Below, piece by piece: positions 8,251 to 18,348 of a stretch of 64,000 nt of DNA; within the stretch, counting starts at the first letter, position 1, and the number at the start of each line of letters is the position of its first letter. The stretch covers positions 4,082,001 through 4,146,000 of the forward strand of contig NZ_CP071090.1 in NCBI RefSeq assembly GCF_017301735.1. The letters are read 5' to 3'. The notes beneath the pieces were generated by a model. The model did no database searches, was not told the DNA's origin, and worked only from the letters and a program-made list of their open reading frames with translations. Position numbers and translations under genes: made by a program. This DNA is from Pyxidicoccus parkwaysis. GTDB lineage: Bacteria; Myxococcota; Myxococcia; Myxococcales; Myxococcaceae.

Positions 8251-9623
8251 AACGATGGTTGTTCACGATGCAGCTTGCACGGCTTGGGGTAGCGGATGGT
8301 TCCGCGCAACCGGTGCAGGCCATGCCCCTCAAACCACTCACGCGTCCAGTGCTTCGCCTGTCCGGGCCGCAACTTGCGCCCATATCGGCGGACCATGAAG
8401 CGTGTCAGCCTCCGCTCCACGTACTTGTCGAGCTGGGCGAATTTCCGGGCCGCGTTCCCGGTGCGGAAGTAATTGCCCCATCCTCGGAGCACAGGGTTCA
8501 GGGCAGCAATGACCACTCGCACGTCCTTCACCCCGCCGTGCTTCGCGTCCGTCAGCTCCTTCGTCCTGGCTCTCACCCGCACCATGCTTCTCTTCGAGGG
8601 CCACCGTTGAAGGTAGAAGCGGCGTATCCGCTTCTGCTCCCACAGCTTCCCCGACATCCGCTTGTGCAGGTGGCAGCCCAGGAAGTCGAAGCCTTCCTTC
8701 CCGTCGCTTAGCCCCACCCTCCGCGTCTTCTCCGGGTGCAGCGTCAGCTTCAACCGCGCGAAGAGACTTCTGACTCTCCGCTCGGCCTCCTCGACTGCCT
8801 CGCGGTCCTTGCACAGCACCACGAAGTCATCCGCGTACCTCACCAGCTCGCCCACCCGCGCGTGCTGGCGCTGCCATTCGGAGTCGAAGTCGTGCAGGTA
8901 GATGTTGGAGAGCAACGGGGAGATGACTCCTCCCTGCGGCGTCCCAGAGACTGTCTCGGAGTGCCGGCCCTCCTCCATCACCCCTGCGCGGAGCCAGCCA
9001 CGCACCAGCTTGAGGACCCTCCGGTCGCAGACACGCGCTTGCACCCGCTCCATCAGCAGCCCCTGGTCGAGGCTCCCGAAGTAGTCGCGGATGTCTGCAT
9101 CCAGCACGAAGTCCCACCCGCCATTGGCCTTCTCGCGGATGACCTCCAGCGCCTGCAACGTGCCGAGGCGAGGCCGGAAGCCGAAGGAGACGGGCAGGAA
9201 GTCCGCCTCGAATATCGGCTCCAGCACCCACTTCGCCGCCATCTGCGCGACGCGGTCCTTGACCGTCGGAATCCCCAACGGCCGCAGCTTCCCGTCCGCC
9301 TTGGGGATGTACCGCCTGAGTACCGGCGGGGGCCGGTACCTGCCTGCGTGGAGCGCGTCTTGAAGCTCGCTCAGCAACTTCTCGACGCCGTACTGCGCCA
9401 CCGCCTCCAGCGTGACGCCATCCACGCCAGCGGCGCCCTTGTTGCGTTGCACCCGCCTCCACGCTTCCCACAGGACGTCACTCCGGTGGATTCGGTCATA
9501 CAGCGCATGGAAGCGGCGTCCCTTCTGCTGCTTGGCTGCGACGTAGAGCTTCCTCTGGAGTCGTCGGACTTTCTCATCCGGCCCTGGCCGGACGGGGTGG
9601 TTGGGCCCGTGTGTCCGGACCAT
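8187..9623 (-). CDS. ltrA: group II intron reverse transcriptase/maturase (LtrA-like)
   Basis: A 478-residue intron-encoded protein that should splice the intron RNA and copy it into DNA. Reverse-transcriptase blocks are clear: RYIPKADGKLRPLGIPT, ADIRDYFGSLDQ, GTPQGGVISPLLSNIYLH and the catalytic YADD followed by FVVL. The maturase (X) domain covers about the last 130 residues, ending LKGGGWKRNA. No HNH/En zinc motif is seen, so it probably lacks the endonuclease domain. The start is set at ATG 9623, where homology begins; the open frame continues upstream through the structured RNA to 10187. No frameshift is apparent, so it looks active. Confidence 0.93.
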   Translation of the reverse strand: MVRTHGPNHPVRPGPDEKVRRLQRKLYVAAKQQKGRRFHALYDRIHRSDVLWEAWRRVQRNKGAAGVDGVTLEAVAQYGVEKLLSELQDALHAGRYRPPPVLRRYIPKADGKLRPLGIPTVKDRVAQMAAKWVLEPIFEADFLPVSFGFRPRLGTLQALEVIREKANGGWDFVLDADIRDYFGSLDQGLLMERVQARVCDRRVLKLVRGWLRAGVMEEGRHSETVSGTPQGGVISPLLSNIYLHDFDSEWQRQHARVGELVRYADDFVVLCKDREAVEEAERRVRSLFARLKLTLHPEKTRRVGLSDGKEGFDFLGCHLHKRMSGKLWEQKRIRRFYLQRWPSKRSMVRVRARTKELTDAKHGGVKDVRVVIAALNPVLRGWGNYFRTGNAARKFAQLDKYVERRLTRFMVRRYGRKLRPGQAKHWTREWFEGHGLHRLRGTIRYPKPCKLHREQPSLSRVREIRMHGLKGGGWKRNA

Positions 9624-10195
9624 GCCCTCGCCCTTACCTCCCGTTGAAGCGTCACCAAAGCAGGGCCCCTTCCCTCCGGAGGCGTTATTCGTCGCCTCCC
9701 TCCTCGGTACTACGAGCCCCTCGGACTCCCGCTGCGCTCCGCTCGCTTTCGCCTTCGGCTTATACGCGCGGCCCTCGCCGGACGTCGGCTGCGCAGACGG
9801 GCCTCTCGTGTTCCGCACCCTTCCTTCAACGCGTGCTGCGCCCTCTACCCCGCCGAGACTCCGCGCGTATCCGGACTTGCCCGCGCTTCGCATGGCCTTC
9901 GCCGCGACATGCTCGGCTCGGCTCTCGGATTGTGAGTGTGACGAGGCGGCAGGCTTCACTTCGTGTTGCGGCCCGCGTTGTTGCTCCCCTCCCACGGCTT
10001 TCGCCGTGGAGGGCTTTTGACACCACGCTTCACCTTCGGGCCTCTCGACCCTCGGTGGTGGTCTGCTACCGGGCTCTCCGGCGATTACCCGTACGGGACT
10101 TTCACCCGCTGGAACGGTGCAGCATGGCACGCCTTCTTCGTCGGGACTCCCCGTCGGAACTACGGCTGTGCCTTCACGACGCACCATGCGCCCAC
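9624..10195 (-). ncRNA. group II intron 5' ribozyme region (domains I-III)
   Basis: This 570-base stretch has no independent gene. On the minus strand it shows several hairpins and the GGGTGAAAGTCCC block near 10095-10107, consistent with domains I to III. The maturase reading frame happens to stay open through it, which should not be read as protein. Confidence 0.75.
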
Positions 10196-10284
10196 CCTAC
10201 TTCGCGCGGGCCCCCGCAGCCAGCCACCGCTCTCGAGCTTCGGGAATACTTCAACTCGCAGTCGTAGGCATCGTGTCCTTCAAC

Positions 10285-11145
10285 TCACGGCGGCGCTTCC
10301 AGCCCCATGCGCTGAATCAGTGCCCGCTGGAGCGCGAGCGTCATCGGCCCCGGTGTCCCCTCCCCCACCTTCGCTCCGTTCACCGCGACCACGGGCTGCA
10401 CATCCGTGGTCGTCCCGGCGAGGAACACCTCCTGGTATCGGCCGCGGTCATTCACCGCCACCGCCTGCTCCTTCACCGTCATCCCCAGCTCGCGGGCCAG
10501 TGACAGCACGAGGTCTCGCGTGACGCCGGGCAGGATGCGCTGGTTCTTCGGGTGCGTGTGGAGCACGCCATCCATCACGACGAAAACGCTCGTGGACGCG
10601 CCCTCGGTGAGGACGCCGTCGCGCACCAGCAGGGCCTCGAACACTCCGGCCTCTCGCGCCTGTTGCTTGGCCATGATGTTGGGCAGCAGGTTGACCGTCT
10701 TCAAGTCACACCGAGCCCAGCGCAAATCCGGAAGCATCAGCGCGCTCACGCCCTCCTTGCGCTGCGTCCACGGCACCTGGAACGGTGAGGTGGACAGGTA
10801 GAGCGTGGGCGGAGTCCCCGCCGGCGGAAAGGCATGGTTGCGCGGCGCAGCGCCTCGGGTGAGCTGCAGGTACACCGTCGCTTGCCGCCCCGTCAGCCCG
10901 TTGGCTTCCAGCAACTGCTGACTGATGTCGCGCACCCGCGCCCGCGTGAAGCCCTCGGGCGTCGGCAGCTTCAATTCCTTGATGCCACGCTGGAGCCGCT
11001 CCCAGTGCTCGGCCTCCGCGAACAGTCCGCTCGGGAGCACGCGCGTCACCTCGTACACGCCGTCCCCGAAGAGGAAGCCCCGGTCCTCCACCGACACGCG
11101 GGCCTGCTCCAGCGGGAGGAACTCTCCATTCAGGTAGACGTGCAA
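10285..11145 (-). CDS. class IV PLP aminotransferase, D-amino acid aminotransferase-like
   Basis: A 286-residue fold-type IV PLP enzyme, most like D-amino acid aminotransferase. It opens with HVYLNGEFLPLEQARVSVED and GFLFGDGVYEV, contains the catalytic Lys in DLKTVNLLPNIMAKQQA, and the cofactor-binding stretch VLTEGASTSVFVV. The start is a TTG at 11145: it lies exactly at the family N-terminus with GGAGG about five bases upstream, and no ATG or GTG fits. It follows the DmpA-type peptidase gene by 23 bases. The family also contains branched-chain aminotransferases and ADC lyase, so the D-specific call is probable, not certain. Confidence 0.88.
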   Translation of the reverse strand: MHVYLNGEFLPLEQARVSVEDRGFLFGDGVYEVTRVLPSGLFAEAEHWERLQRGIKELKLPTPEGFTRARVRDISQQLLEANGLTGRQATVYLQLTRGAAPRNHAFPPAGTPPTLYLSTSPFQVPWTQRKEGVSALMLPDLRWARCDLKTVNLLPNIMAKQQAREAGVFEALLVRDGVLTEGASTSVFVVMDGVLHTHPKNQRILPGVTRDLVLSLARELGMTVKEQAVAVNDRGRYQEVFLAGTTTDVQPVVAVNGAKVGEGTPGPMTLALQRALIQRMGLEAPP

Positions 11146-11168
11146 ACGCGCCTCCGAGTGCTCGTGCC

Positions 11169-12365
11169 TCAGGGTGTCACGGGCTGCCCGACTCCATGCT
11201 GGCGCAGCACCTCGCGCACCCTCGCTAGCGGAATGGCCTCCACCTTCTGCCCATTCCCGCTCACCGTGCTCGCCATGAAGAGCGAATTGTAGATGGCCTC
11301 CTCCGTTGCCTCCACCACCGCCTGGAACAGCGGCGACAGCGTGTCGTTGCCCAGCGTCTCCGCCGTCATCCGCTCCGCATTGAAGGCCCGGCGCACCGAG
11401 GCCGCCGTGGAGAACGCGATGACGTAGTCCCCCGAGCCGTTCGATGCCGACGAACCCGTGCGCCCCAGTCCCAGCGTGGCGCGCTCCGCGAGCCTGCGCA
11501 GGTTCCGATGGTCCACCGGCGCGTCCGTGGCCACGACCATCATGATGGACCCGTCGCCCCGCTCCACGACGTCCTTCTGGTACGCGTAGCGCCCGAGCGC
11601 CTTGCCCACCGGCGCGCCCATCACCTGCAACACTCCACCGAAGTTGGACTGCACCAGCACGCCCACCGTGTAGCCACCGAGCTTCTTCGGCAGCACGCGC
11701 GACGACGTGCCGATACCGCCCTTCCAGCCGAAGGCCACCGTCCCCGTCCCCGCTCCAACGCTTCCCTCCACCACCGGCCCCGAGGAGGCCTGCGCGAGCG
11801 CGGCCCGCACCTCCTTGTCGCCCACCGGCCGCGTGTGGATGGCATTGAGGCGCCCGTCGTTCGTCTCGCCCACCACCGGATTGATGGAGCGCACGTCCTC
11901 CATGCCGGGCTGCTCCAGCATCCACCCCACCAGCGCATCCGCCACGCGCCAGACGCACAGCGTGCAGGTGAGCAGCACCGGAGACTCCAGCTCTCCCAAC
12001 TCGTTCACCTGCGTGCTGCCGAGCAACTTGCCGAAGCCGTTCATCACGTGGATGGCCGCCGGCACACGCTCGCGGAACAGGTTGCCTCCGTGCGGGAGGA
12101 TGGCCGTCACTCCCGTGCGCACCGAGTCACCCGCAATCACCGTGGCGTGTCCCACCCGCACGCCGGACACGTCCGTGATTCCATTGTGCGGCCCCGGCAT
12201 GAAGATGCCCGGCGCCACCCCGAGCTCCCGGGCCCGCACGCGCTTCTCCTCCGGAGCGGGAGCCTTCTTCTCGTCCGCCATCTTCTCCTCCTTCGGGGCG
12301 AGCGCATGCGCCGGCCCGCACAGCAGCAGGCCCAGCGCGCACCACGCCAGTGCATCGGGGTGCAT
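11169..12365 (-). CDS. P1/S58 family peptidase (DmpA-type aminopeptidase), exported
   Basis: A 398-residue N-terminal-nucleophile hydrolase of the DmpA family, which removes N-terminal residues and often accepts D-amino acids. A signal peptide covers about residues 1-22 (CALGLLLCGPAHALA). Family motifs include GPHNGITDVSGVRVGHATV near the start and NPVVGETNDG in the middle. The autocleavage region GRTGSSASNGSGDY carries the Gly-Ser bond expected to release the catalytic Ser. It begins 12 bases after the methyltransferase gene and precedes the D-aminotransferase-like gene, suggesting D-amino-acid or peptide salvage. Confidence 0.9.
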   Translation of the reverse strand: MHPDALAWCALGLLLCGPAHALAPKEEKMADEKKAPAPEEKRVRARELGVAPGIFMPGPHNGITDVSGVRVGHATVIAGDSVRTGVTAILPHGGNLFRERVPAAIHVMNGFGKLLGSTQVNELGELESPVLLTCTLCVWRVADALVGWMLEQPGMEDVRSINPVVGETNDGRLNAIHTRPVGDKEVRAALAQASSGPVVEGSVGAGTGTVAFGWKGGIGTSSRVLPKKLGGYTVGVLVQSNFGGVLQVMGAPVGKALGRYAYQKDVVERGDGSIMMVVATDAPVDHRNLRRLAERATLGLGRTGSSASNGSGDYVIAFSTAASVRRAFNAERMTAETLGNDTLSPLFQAVVEATEEAIYNSLFMASTVSGNGQKVEAIPLARVREVLRQHGVGQPVTP

Positions 12366-12377
12366 CCACCACCTCCC

Positions 12378-13157
12378 CTACGGAAATGGCCCCAGCCGTC
12401 CCCAGATGACATCCGTGAAGCGCGAGCCAGGCTCCGGCTCGAGCCCCAGCTTCTTCAAGTCATCCGAGTACCGCGCGCCCTTCACCACCACCCAGCGACG
12501 CGCCACGCGGCGCCCTTCCGCCAATGTCTCCGCCGTCAGCGGCGCGTGCTCGGCGAAGCGGCGCAGCACCTCGAACGCGGGCTGCGCCTTCTTCGGCTTC
12601 GCGAACATCGGGTCGAAGAACACGACGTCGAACGCGCCGGACGGCAGCGTCTTCAGGTACTCGCGCGCGTCCGCGTGCACCACCTCGATGGGCCCCGAGT
12701 CCGGCCCCAGCTCGTAGCGCCGAAGTCCCTCGCCGGCCACCACGCTCAGCGCCAGGCTCTTCTCCAGCCCCACCACGCGCCCCGAGGGCCCCACCATCAG
12801 CGACGCCACCAGCGCGTCCTGCGCGAGCCCCAGCGTGCAGTCCAGCACCGAGTCCCCGGGCCGCAGCTCCGCCACGCGCACGAAGGCATCCGGCTCGCCG
12901 TCGCGCACGCGCATGCGGCGCAGGTGCGCCATGCCCGCGTGGAACCCGAACGAGCCCTCCCCGTCCCACAGCGTGACGCCGTCCCCGCCCACCACCAGCA
13001 GCGCGTCCGCCTTCACGCCGAACCACGGAGCGATGCCTTCCTTCGGACGCCGGGGAAGGAACGGCAGGCCCCAGCGCGAAGCCACGGCCCGCGCCTCGCG
13101 AATCTGGTCCGCGTCCACCTTCGTGCTGGTCGTCACCGCGAGCGGAATCGGAGCCAT
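12378..13157 (-). CDS. class I SAM-dependent methyltransferase, YpiP/RsmJ-like
   Basis: A 259-residue methyltransferase related to the YpiP/RsmJ group (rRNA guanine-N2 methyltransferase type). SAM-binding elements are visible: DSVLDCTLGLAQDALVAS is motif I and GRVVGLEKS motif II. The catalytic block DVVFFDPMF is a D/N-P-P-like motif. The N-terminal VTTSTKVDADQIREAR and HAGMAHLRRMR are also typical of the group. ATG 13157 is the natural start; earlier codons have no homology. It heads the operon with the peptidase and aminotransferase genes, with no obvious functional link. The RNA target is unproven. Confidence 0.85.
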   Translation of the reverse strand: MAPIPLAVTTSTKVDADQIREARAVASRWGLPFLPRRPKEGIAPWFGVKADALLVVGGDGVTLWDGEGSFGFHAGMAHLRRMRVRDGEPDAFVRVAELRPGDSVLDCTLGLAQDALVASLMVGPSGRVVGLEKSLALSVVAGEGLRRYELGPDSGPIEVVHADAREYLKTLPSGAFDVVFFDPMFAKPKKAQPAFEVLRRFAEHAPLTAETLAEGRRVARRWVVVKGARYSDDLKKLGLEPEPGSRFTDVIWGRLGPFP

Positions 13158-13389
13158 GTCCGCCGCGCATCCTGCCCGACACCGCGCCCGTGGCAACGCC
13201 TCCGTCGAGCAGAAATGACGCCTTGCAACAAGCCGCTCGACGCGCCGCGTTCGCCGTCGCGCACCCGACAGGGCCAAACCTGCTTACCGAAATTCATAGG
13301 AATTCTTATCGACTCAGCTAAAACCCGACTTACTTCGGACGATGGAGAATGTGCCTCCATCGCGCGGAGTGGCTCGCTGAGGAGAAACC

Positions 13390-15648
<2,259 letters not shown>

Positions 15649-15658
15649 CGCGTAGCGG

Positions 15659-15698
15659 CACGGAGTCCGCCCTGACAGGGAGCGGGGCGGGCTCCGTG
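15659..15698 (+). terminator. hairpin terminator between convergent genes
   Basis: Inverted repeat CACGGAG-T-CCGCCC paired with GGGCGG-G-CTCCGTG, about 13 paired bases with one mismatch. It lies 10 bases after the DHOR stop and before the end of the convergent diguanylate cyclase gene. There is only a short T tract, so termination may be weak or two-way. Confidence 0.65.
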
Positions 15699-15742
15699 GT
15701 TTCAGCTCACCTCAACACCGTTGCCGCCATTGACCTCTACGG

Positions 15743-17908
15743 TCAGGACGCGTCCGCCACCTGGAGCTTGCGGCCGCCCTGCATCTTCTCCACCGTGACG
15801 GACTGGTTCCGCCCGTTGCGCTTCGAGTGGTACAGGCACTGGTCCGCGAGGTCGATGAGCTGCTGCTTCTCCATGCCGTGGTCGGGGAACGTGGCGATGC
15901 CCAGCGACATGGTGATCTTCAGCGGGCCCATCTCGGTCTGGAAGGTCTCCGCCTTCACGGCCTCGCGGATGCGCTCGGAGATGGTGAAGGCGCCCTTGGA
16001 GTCCGTCTCCGGCATGATGATGACGAACTCCTCGCCGCCGTAGCGAGCCACCACGTCGGTGTCGCGCGCCAGCGACTTGATGATGCGCGCCACGCCCTTG
16101 AGCACCTGGTCTCCCGTGGGGTGGCCGTAGGTGTCGTTGACGCTCTTGAAGTGGTCCACGTCGGTGAGGACGACCGAGCACTTGCGCTGGTAGCGCCGCG
16201 CCTGCGCGAGAATCTCGTCCGCCTTCGCCTGGAAGGTGCGGTGGTTGAACAGGCCGGTGAGGCCGTCCGTGGTGGCCATCCGCTCCATCTGCTCGAAGAG
16301 CTGCGCGCGCAGCACCGCCTGGGCGGCCTGGATGGCGATGACCTCGATCATCCGCAGCACGTCCTGATCGAAGACGGCCTTCTTGCGCGAGCCCGCGACG
16401 AGCGTGCCGAGAATCCGGTCCCCCGCCACCAGCGGGAAGATCTTCAGCGCGCCGAGGCCGCGAATCTGCGTCTCGTCGTCGAAGATGATCTGCCGGTCCA
16501 TCGCCTTGATGTCGCGGCCCGGCAGCGGCGCGCCGTAGCGCACCACGTTGGCCACGAGCCCGTTGTTGTCCGGGAAGAACTGGCCCTCCAGCGCCTGACC
16601 CTGCGCCGTGACGCCGGACATGCGCACCACGCGGTGCATGCGCTTGCCGTCGACCTCGGACACCAGCGTCACCGCGCAGAAGTCCAGGCCCGCCAGGTGC
16701 CGCGTGCTCTCCAGCACGGCGACGAAGACCTGGTCCGGGCTGCCCGCGCGGTTGAGCTCCTCAATCGCGCGGAAGAACCGGTCCTTCTCGTCGCGCGTCT
16801 TGCGGATGTAGCTCATCACCCGCTCCACCTCGATGGAGCGCAGCACCTCGCCGGCGATGATGGACAGGAGCTTCTCGTCCTGGTCGCTGAAGGGCTCGTT
16901 GCCCACGCGGTCCGCCACGAGCACGCCGCGCACGAGGCCGCTGCCCTCGATGATGGGCACGGCGAGCAGCGCCTGCACCGTGGGGCCGCCGCTCTCGTAG
17001 TACGTGACGCCCTTGAGCCCCTGCGGCGAGTTCATCCGCACCGGCGCACGGCGCTTGAGCACGCCGCCGATGATGCCCTCGCCTGCGGAGAAGCGCTCGC
17101 GCTGCACGCGCTCGGAGCCGGAGCGGCAGTCGTACAGCTTGAGCTGGCGGTCATCCGACGTGAGCAGGAACGCCGCGCAGGTGTACGTGCGCAGGCCCGT
17201 CTCGGCGATTTCGAGCGCCGCCTGCACCGCGCCCTCGACCTCCTTCACCGAGGCGACGAGCCACTTCTCGTCGCTGCTCATGCCGCTGAAGCTGTCCGCC
17301 GTCCCGGAGGACACGAGGCGGAAGGTGCGCGCGCGCTCCTCCACCTCGCGGATGCGCTTCTGCACCGCGTCGCTCTCCGCCCGGCGCGCCGCGGCCATGC
17401 GCGTGGCCAGCACCAGGTGGTACAGCCCGGAGAACAGCGCCAGGAAGGCCGCGTGCGTGGCGAAGCTGGGGAGGTTGGGCGCGTGCCCGCCGAGCGTCAC
17501 CAGCGCGTCGAACACCAGCGCCACGCCCAGCAGCGTGAGGCCCGCGTTCCGGGGGAGGAACGCCACCAGGAAGGCCATCAGCAGATACACGATGGGGAAC
17601 AACTCACCGCCGCCGATGGCCACGACGATGAAGGCCGCGGCGATGAGCCCGCCGCCCAGTTCCAGGTCATCGCGCAAGTCGATGACGGCGCCCACCGAGC
17701 CGCGCATGGCGCGGCGCCACGCGGCCACGGCGATGCCCACGAGGAGGAAGCCCACCAGGGCAGCCTCGGTCCACTCCAGCGTGTGCAGGCCGCGGAAGCC
17801 TCCGCGCGCAAGGTGGATGAACACGGCGAGCGCCGCCGCCGGGGGAATGGCCCTCACGACATGACGCAGCAACCTTCCGGGAGACGGAAACGCGGTCAGC
17901 GACGTCAT
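15743..17908 (-). CDS. dmxA: membrane diguanylate cyclase with two GAF domains (DmxA-type)
   Basis: A 721-residue c-di-GMP synthase. About five or six transmembrane helices fill the first 165 residues, followed by a short coiled stretch, two GAF domains (roughly 205-350 and 375-530) and a C-terminal GGDEF domain. The active-site loop reads GGEEF and is preceded five residues upstream by RDTD, an RxxD inhibitory site, so product inhibition is expected. This architecture matches Myxococcus xanthus DmxA, a cyclase that acts at the division site; orthology is my inference from architecture. The ATG at 17908 overlaps the stop of the FtsB-like gene by four bases. Confidence 0.85.
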   Translation of the reverse strand: MTSLTAFPSPGRLLRHVVRAIPPAAALAVFIHLARGGFRGLHTLEWTEAALVGFLLVGIAVAAWRRAMRGSVGAVIDLRDDLELGGGLIAAAFIVVAIGGGELFPIVYLLMAFLVAFLPRNAGLTLLGVALVFDALVTLGGHAPNLPSFATHAAFLALFSGLYHLVLATRMAAARRAESDAVQKRIREVEERARTFRLVSSGTADSFSGMSSDEKWLVASVKEVEGAVQAALEIAETGLRTYTCAAFLLTSDDRQLKLYDCRSGSERVQRERFSAGEGIIGGVLKRRAPVRMNSPQGLKGVTYYESGGPTVQALLAVPIIEGSGLVRGVLVADRVGNEPFSDQDEKLLSIIAGEVLRSIEVERVMSYIRKTRDEKDRFFRAIEELNRAGSPDQVFVAVLESTRHLAGLDFCAVTLVSEVDGKRMHRVVRMSGVTAQGQALEGQFFPDNNGLVANVVRYGAPLPGRDIKAMDRQIIFDDETQIRGLGALKIFPLVAGDRILGTLVAGSRKKAVFDQDVLRMIEVIAIQAAQAVLRAQLFEQMERMATTDGLTGLFNHRTFQAKADEILAQARRYQRKCSVVLTDVDHFKSVNDTYGHPTGDQVLKGVARIIKSLARDTDVVARYGGEEFVIIMPETDSKGAFTISERIREAVKAETFQTEMGPLKITMSLGIATFPDHGMEKQQLIDLADQCLYHSKRNGRNQSVTVEKMQGGRKLQVADAS

Positions 17909-18186
17909 GGGGACTCCAGGTGGAAGACAATCTCGCCCGGCTTCACGTAGCCGAGCTCCTCGCGCACGGCCCGCTCCAGGGCGGCCGGGTCCTTGCGCAG
18001 GGCTTCGATCTCCTGCCGCAGGGCCTCGTTCTGCTCGGCCAGCGTGCGGTTTCGCTCCTGCAGCGCGTCCACGTCCTGGCGCAGCGCCATGTAGCGGCGG
18101 AAGCCCTTGGCGTCCGCCACGGACAGCAGGCTCAGCGCCCCCGCCACTCCCACCGCCACCACCAGGAACTTTGGCCGCGCCGTCAT
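17905..18186 (-). CDS. ftsB: FtsB/DivIC-like septum formation initiator
   Basis: A 93-residue bitopic membrane protein. One transmembrane helix (about residues 7-25, FLVVAVGVAGALSLLSVA) is followed by a leucine-zipper-like coiled coil (residues 38-65) and a short C-terminal domain ending in LGYVKPGEIVFHL, typical of FtsB/DivIC. It would connect the divisome's FtsQ and FtsL. ATG 18186 gives a normal FtsB length; the frame continues upstream to 18258 without membrane or coil features. Its stop overlaps the diguanylate cyclase start (ATGA), implying coupled translation of a division protein and a c-di-GMP enzyme. Confidence 0.85.
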   Translation of the reverse strand: MTARPKFLVVAVGVAGALSLLSVADAKGFRRYMALRQDVDALQERNRTLAEQNEALRQEIEALRKDPAALERAVREELGYVKPGEIVFHLESP

Positions 18187-18348
18187 GAACGCGCCGAAGG
18201 TACCAGTCACCCCCTGCCCCGCAAGAAATCCGCTCCAGGCATGTAGCAGGCGATCCATCCAGCCCCGTCTCGCACAATCTGTCCGAGGGGACGTGGGCCC
18301 TGCTGCGTGGGTCCGCTCCCACTCCGTTTCGACGCCTGGAGCTCCAAC

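Larger units (their letters stand above)
8164..10195 (-). mobile_element. group II intron with reverse transcriptase/maturase
   Basis: A retroelement of about 2.03 kb on the minus strand. The 5' end is probably the GTGGG at 10195, which begins a short hairpin like the usual intron start; GTGCG at 10184 is the alternative. Domain I includes GGGTGAAAGTCCC, a block common to bacterial group II introns. The maturase gene occupies domain IV. Domain V is at 8217-8250 and domain VI runs to an ATCTAC end near 8164, two bases short of the GST start codon. The insertion separates the dat gene from GST. Boundaries are read by eye and may be off by a few bases. Confidence 0.85.

Noticed and set aside
9624-10187. 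N-terminal extension of the intron maturase
   Set aside because: The frame happens to stay open through the structured ribozyme RNA. Homology and codon pattern begin only at ATG 9623.
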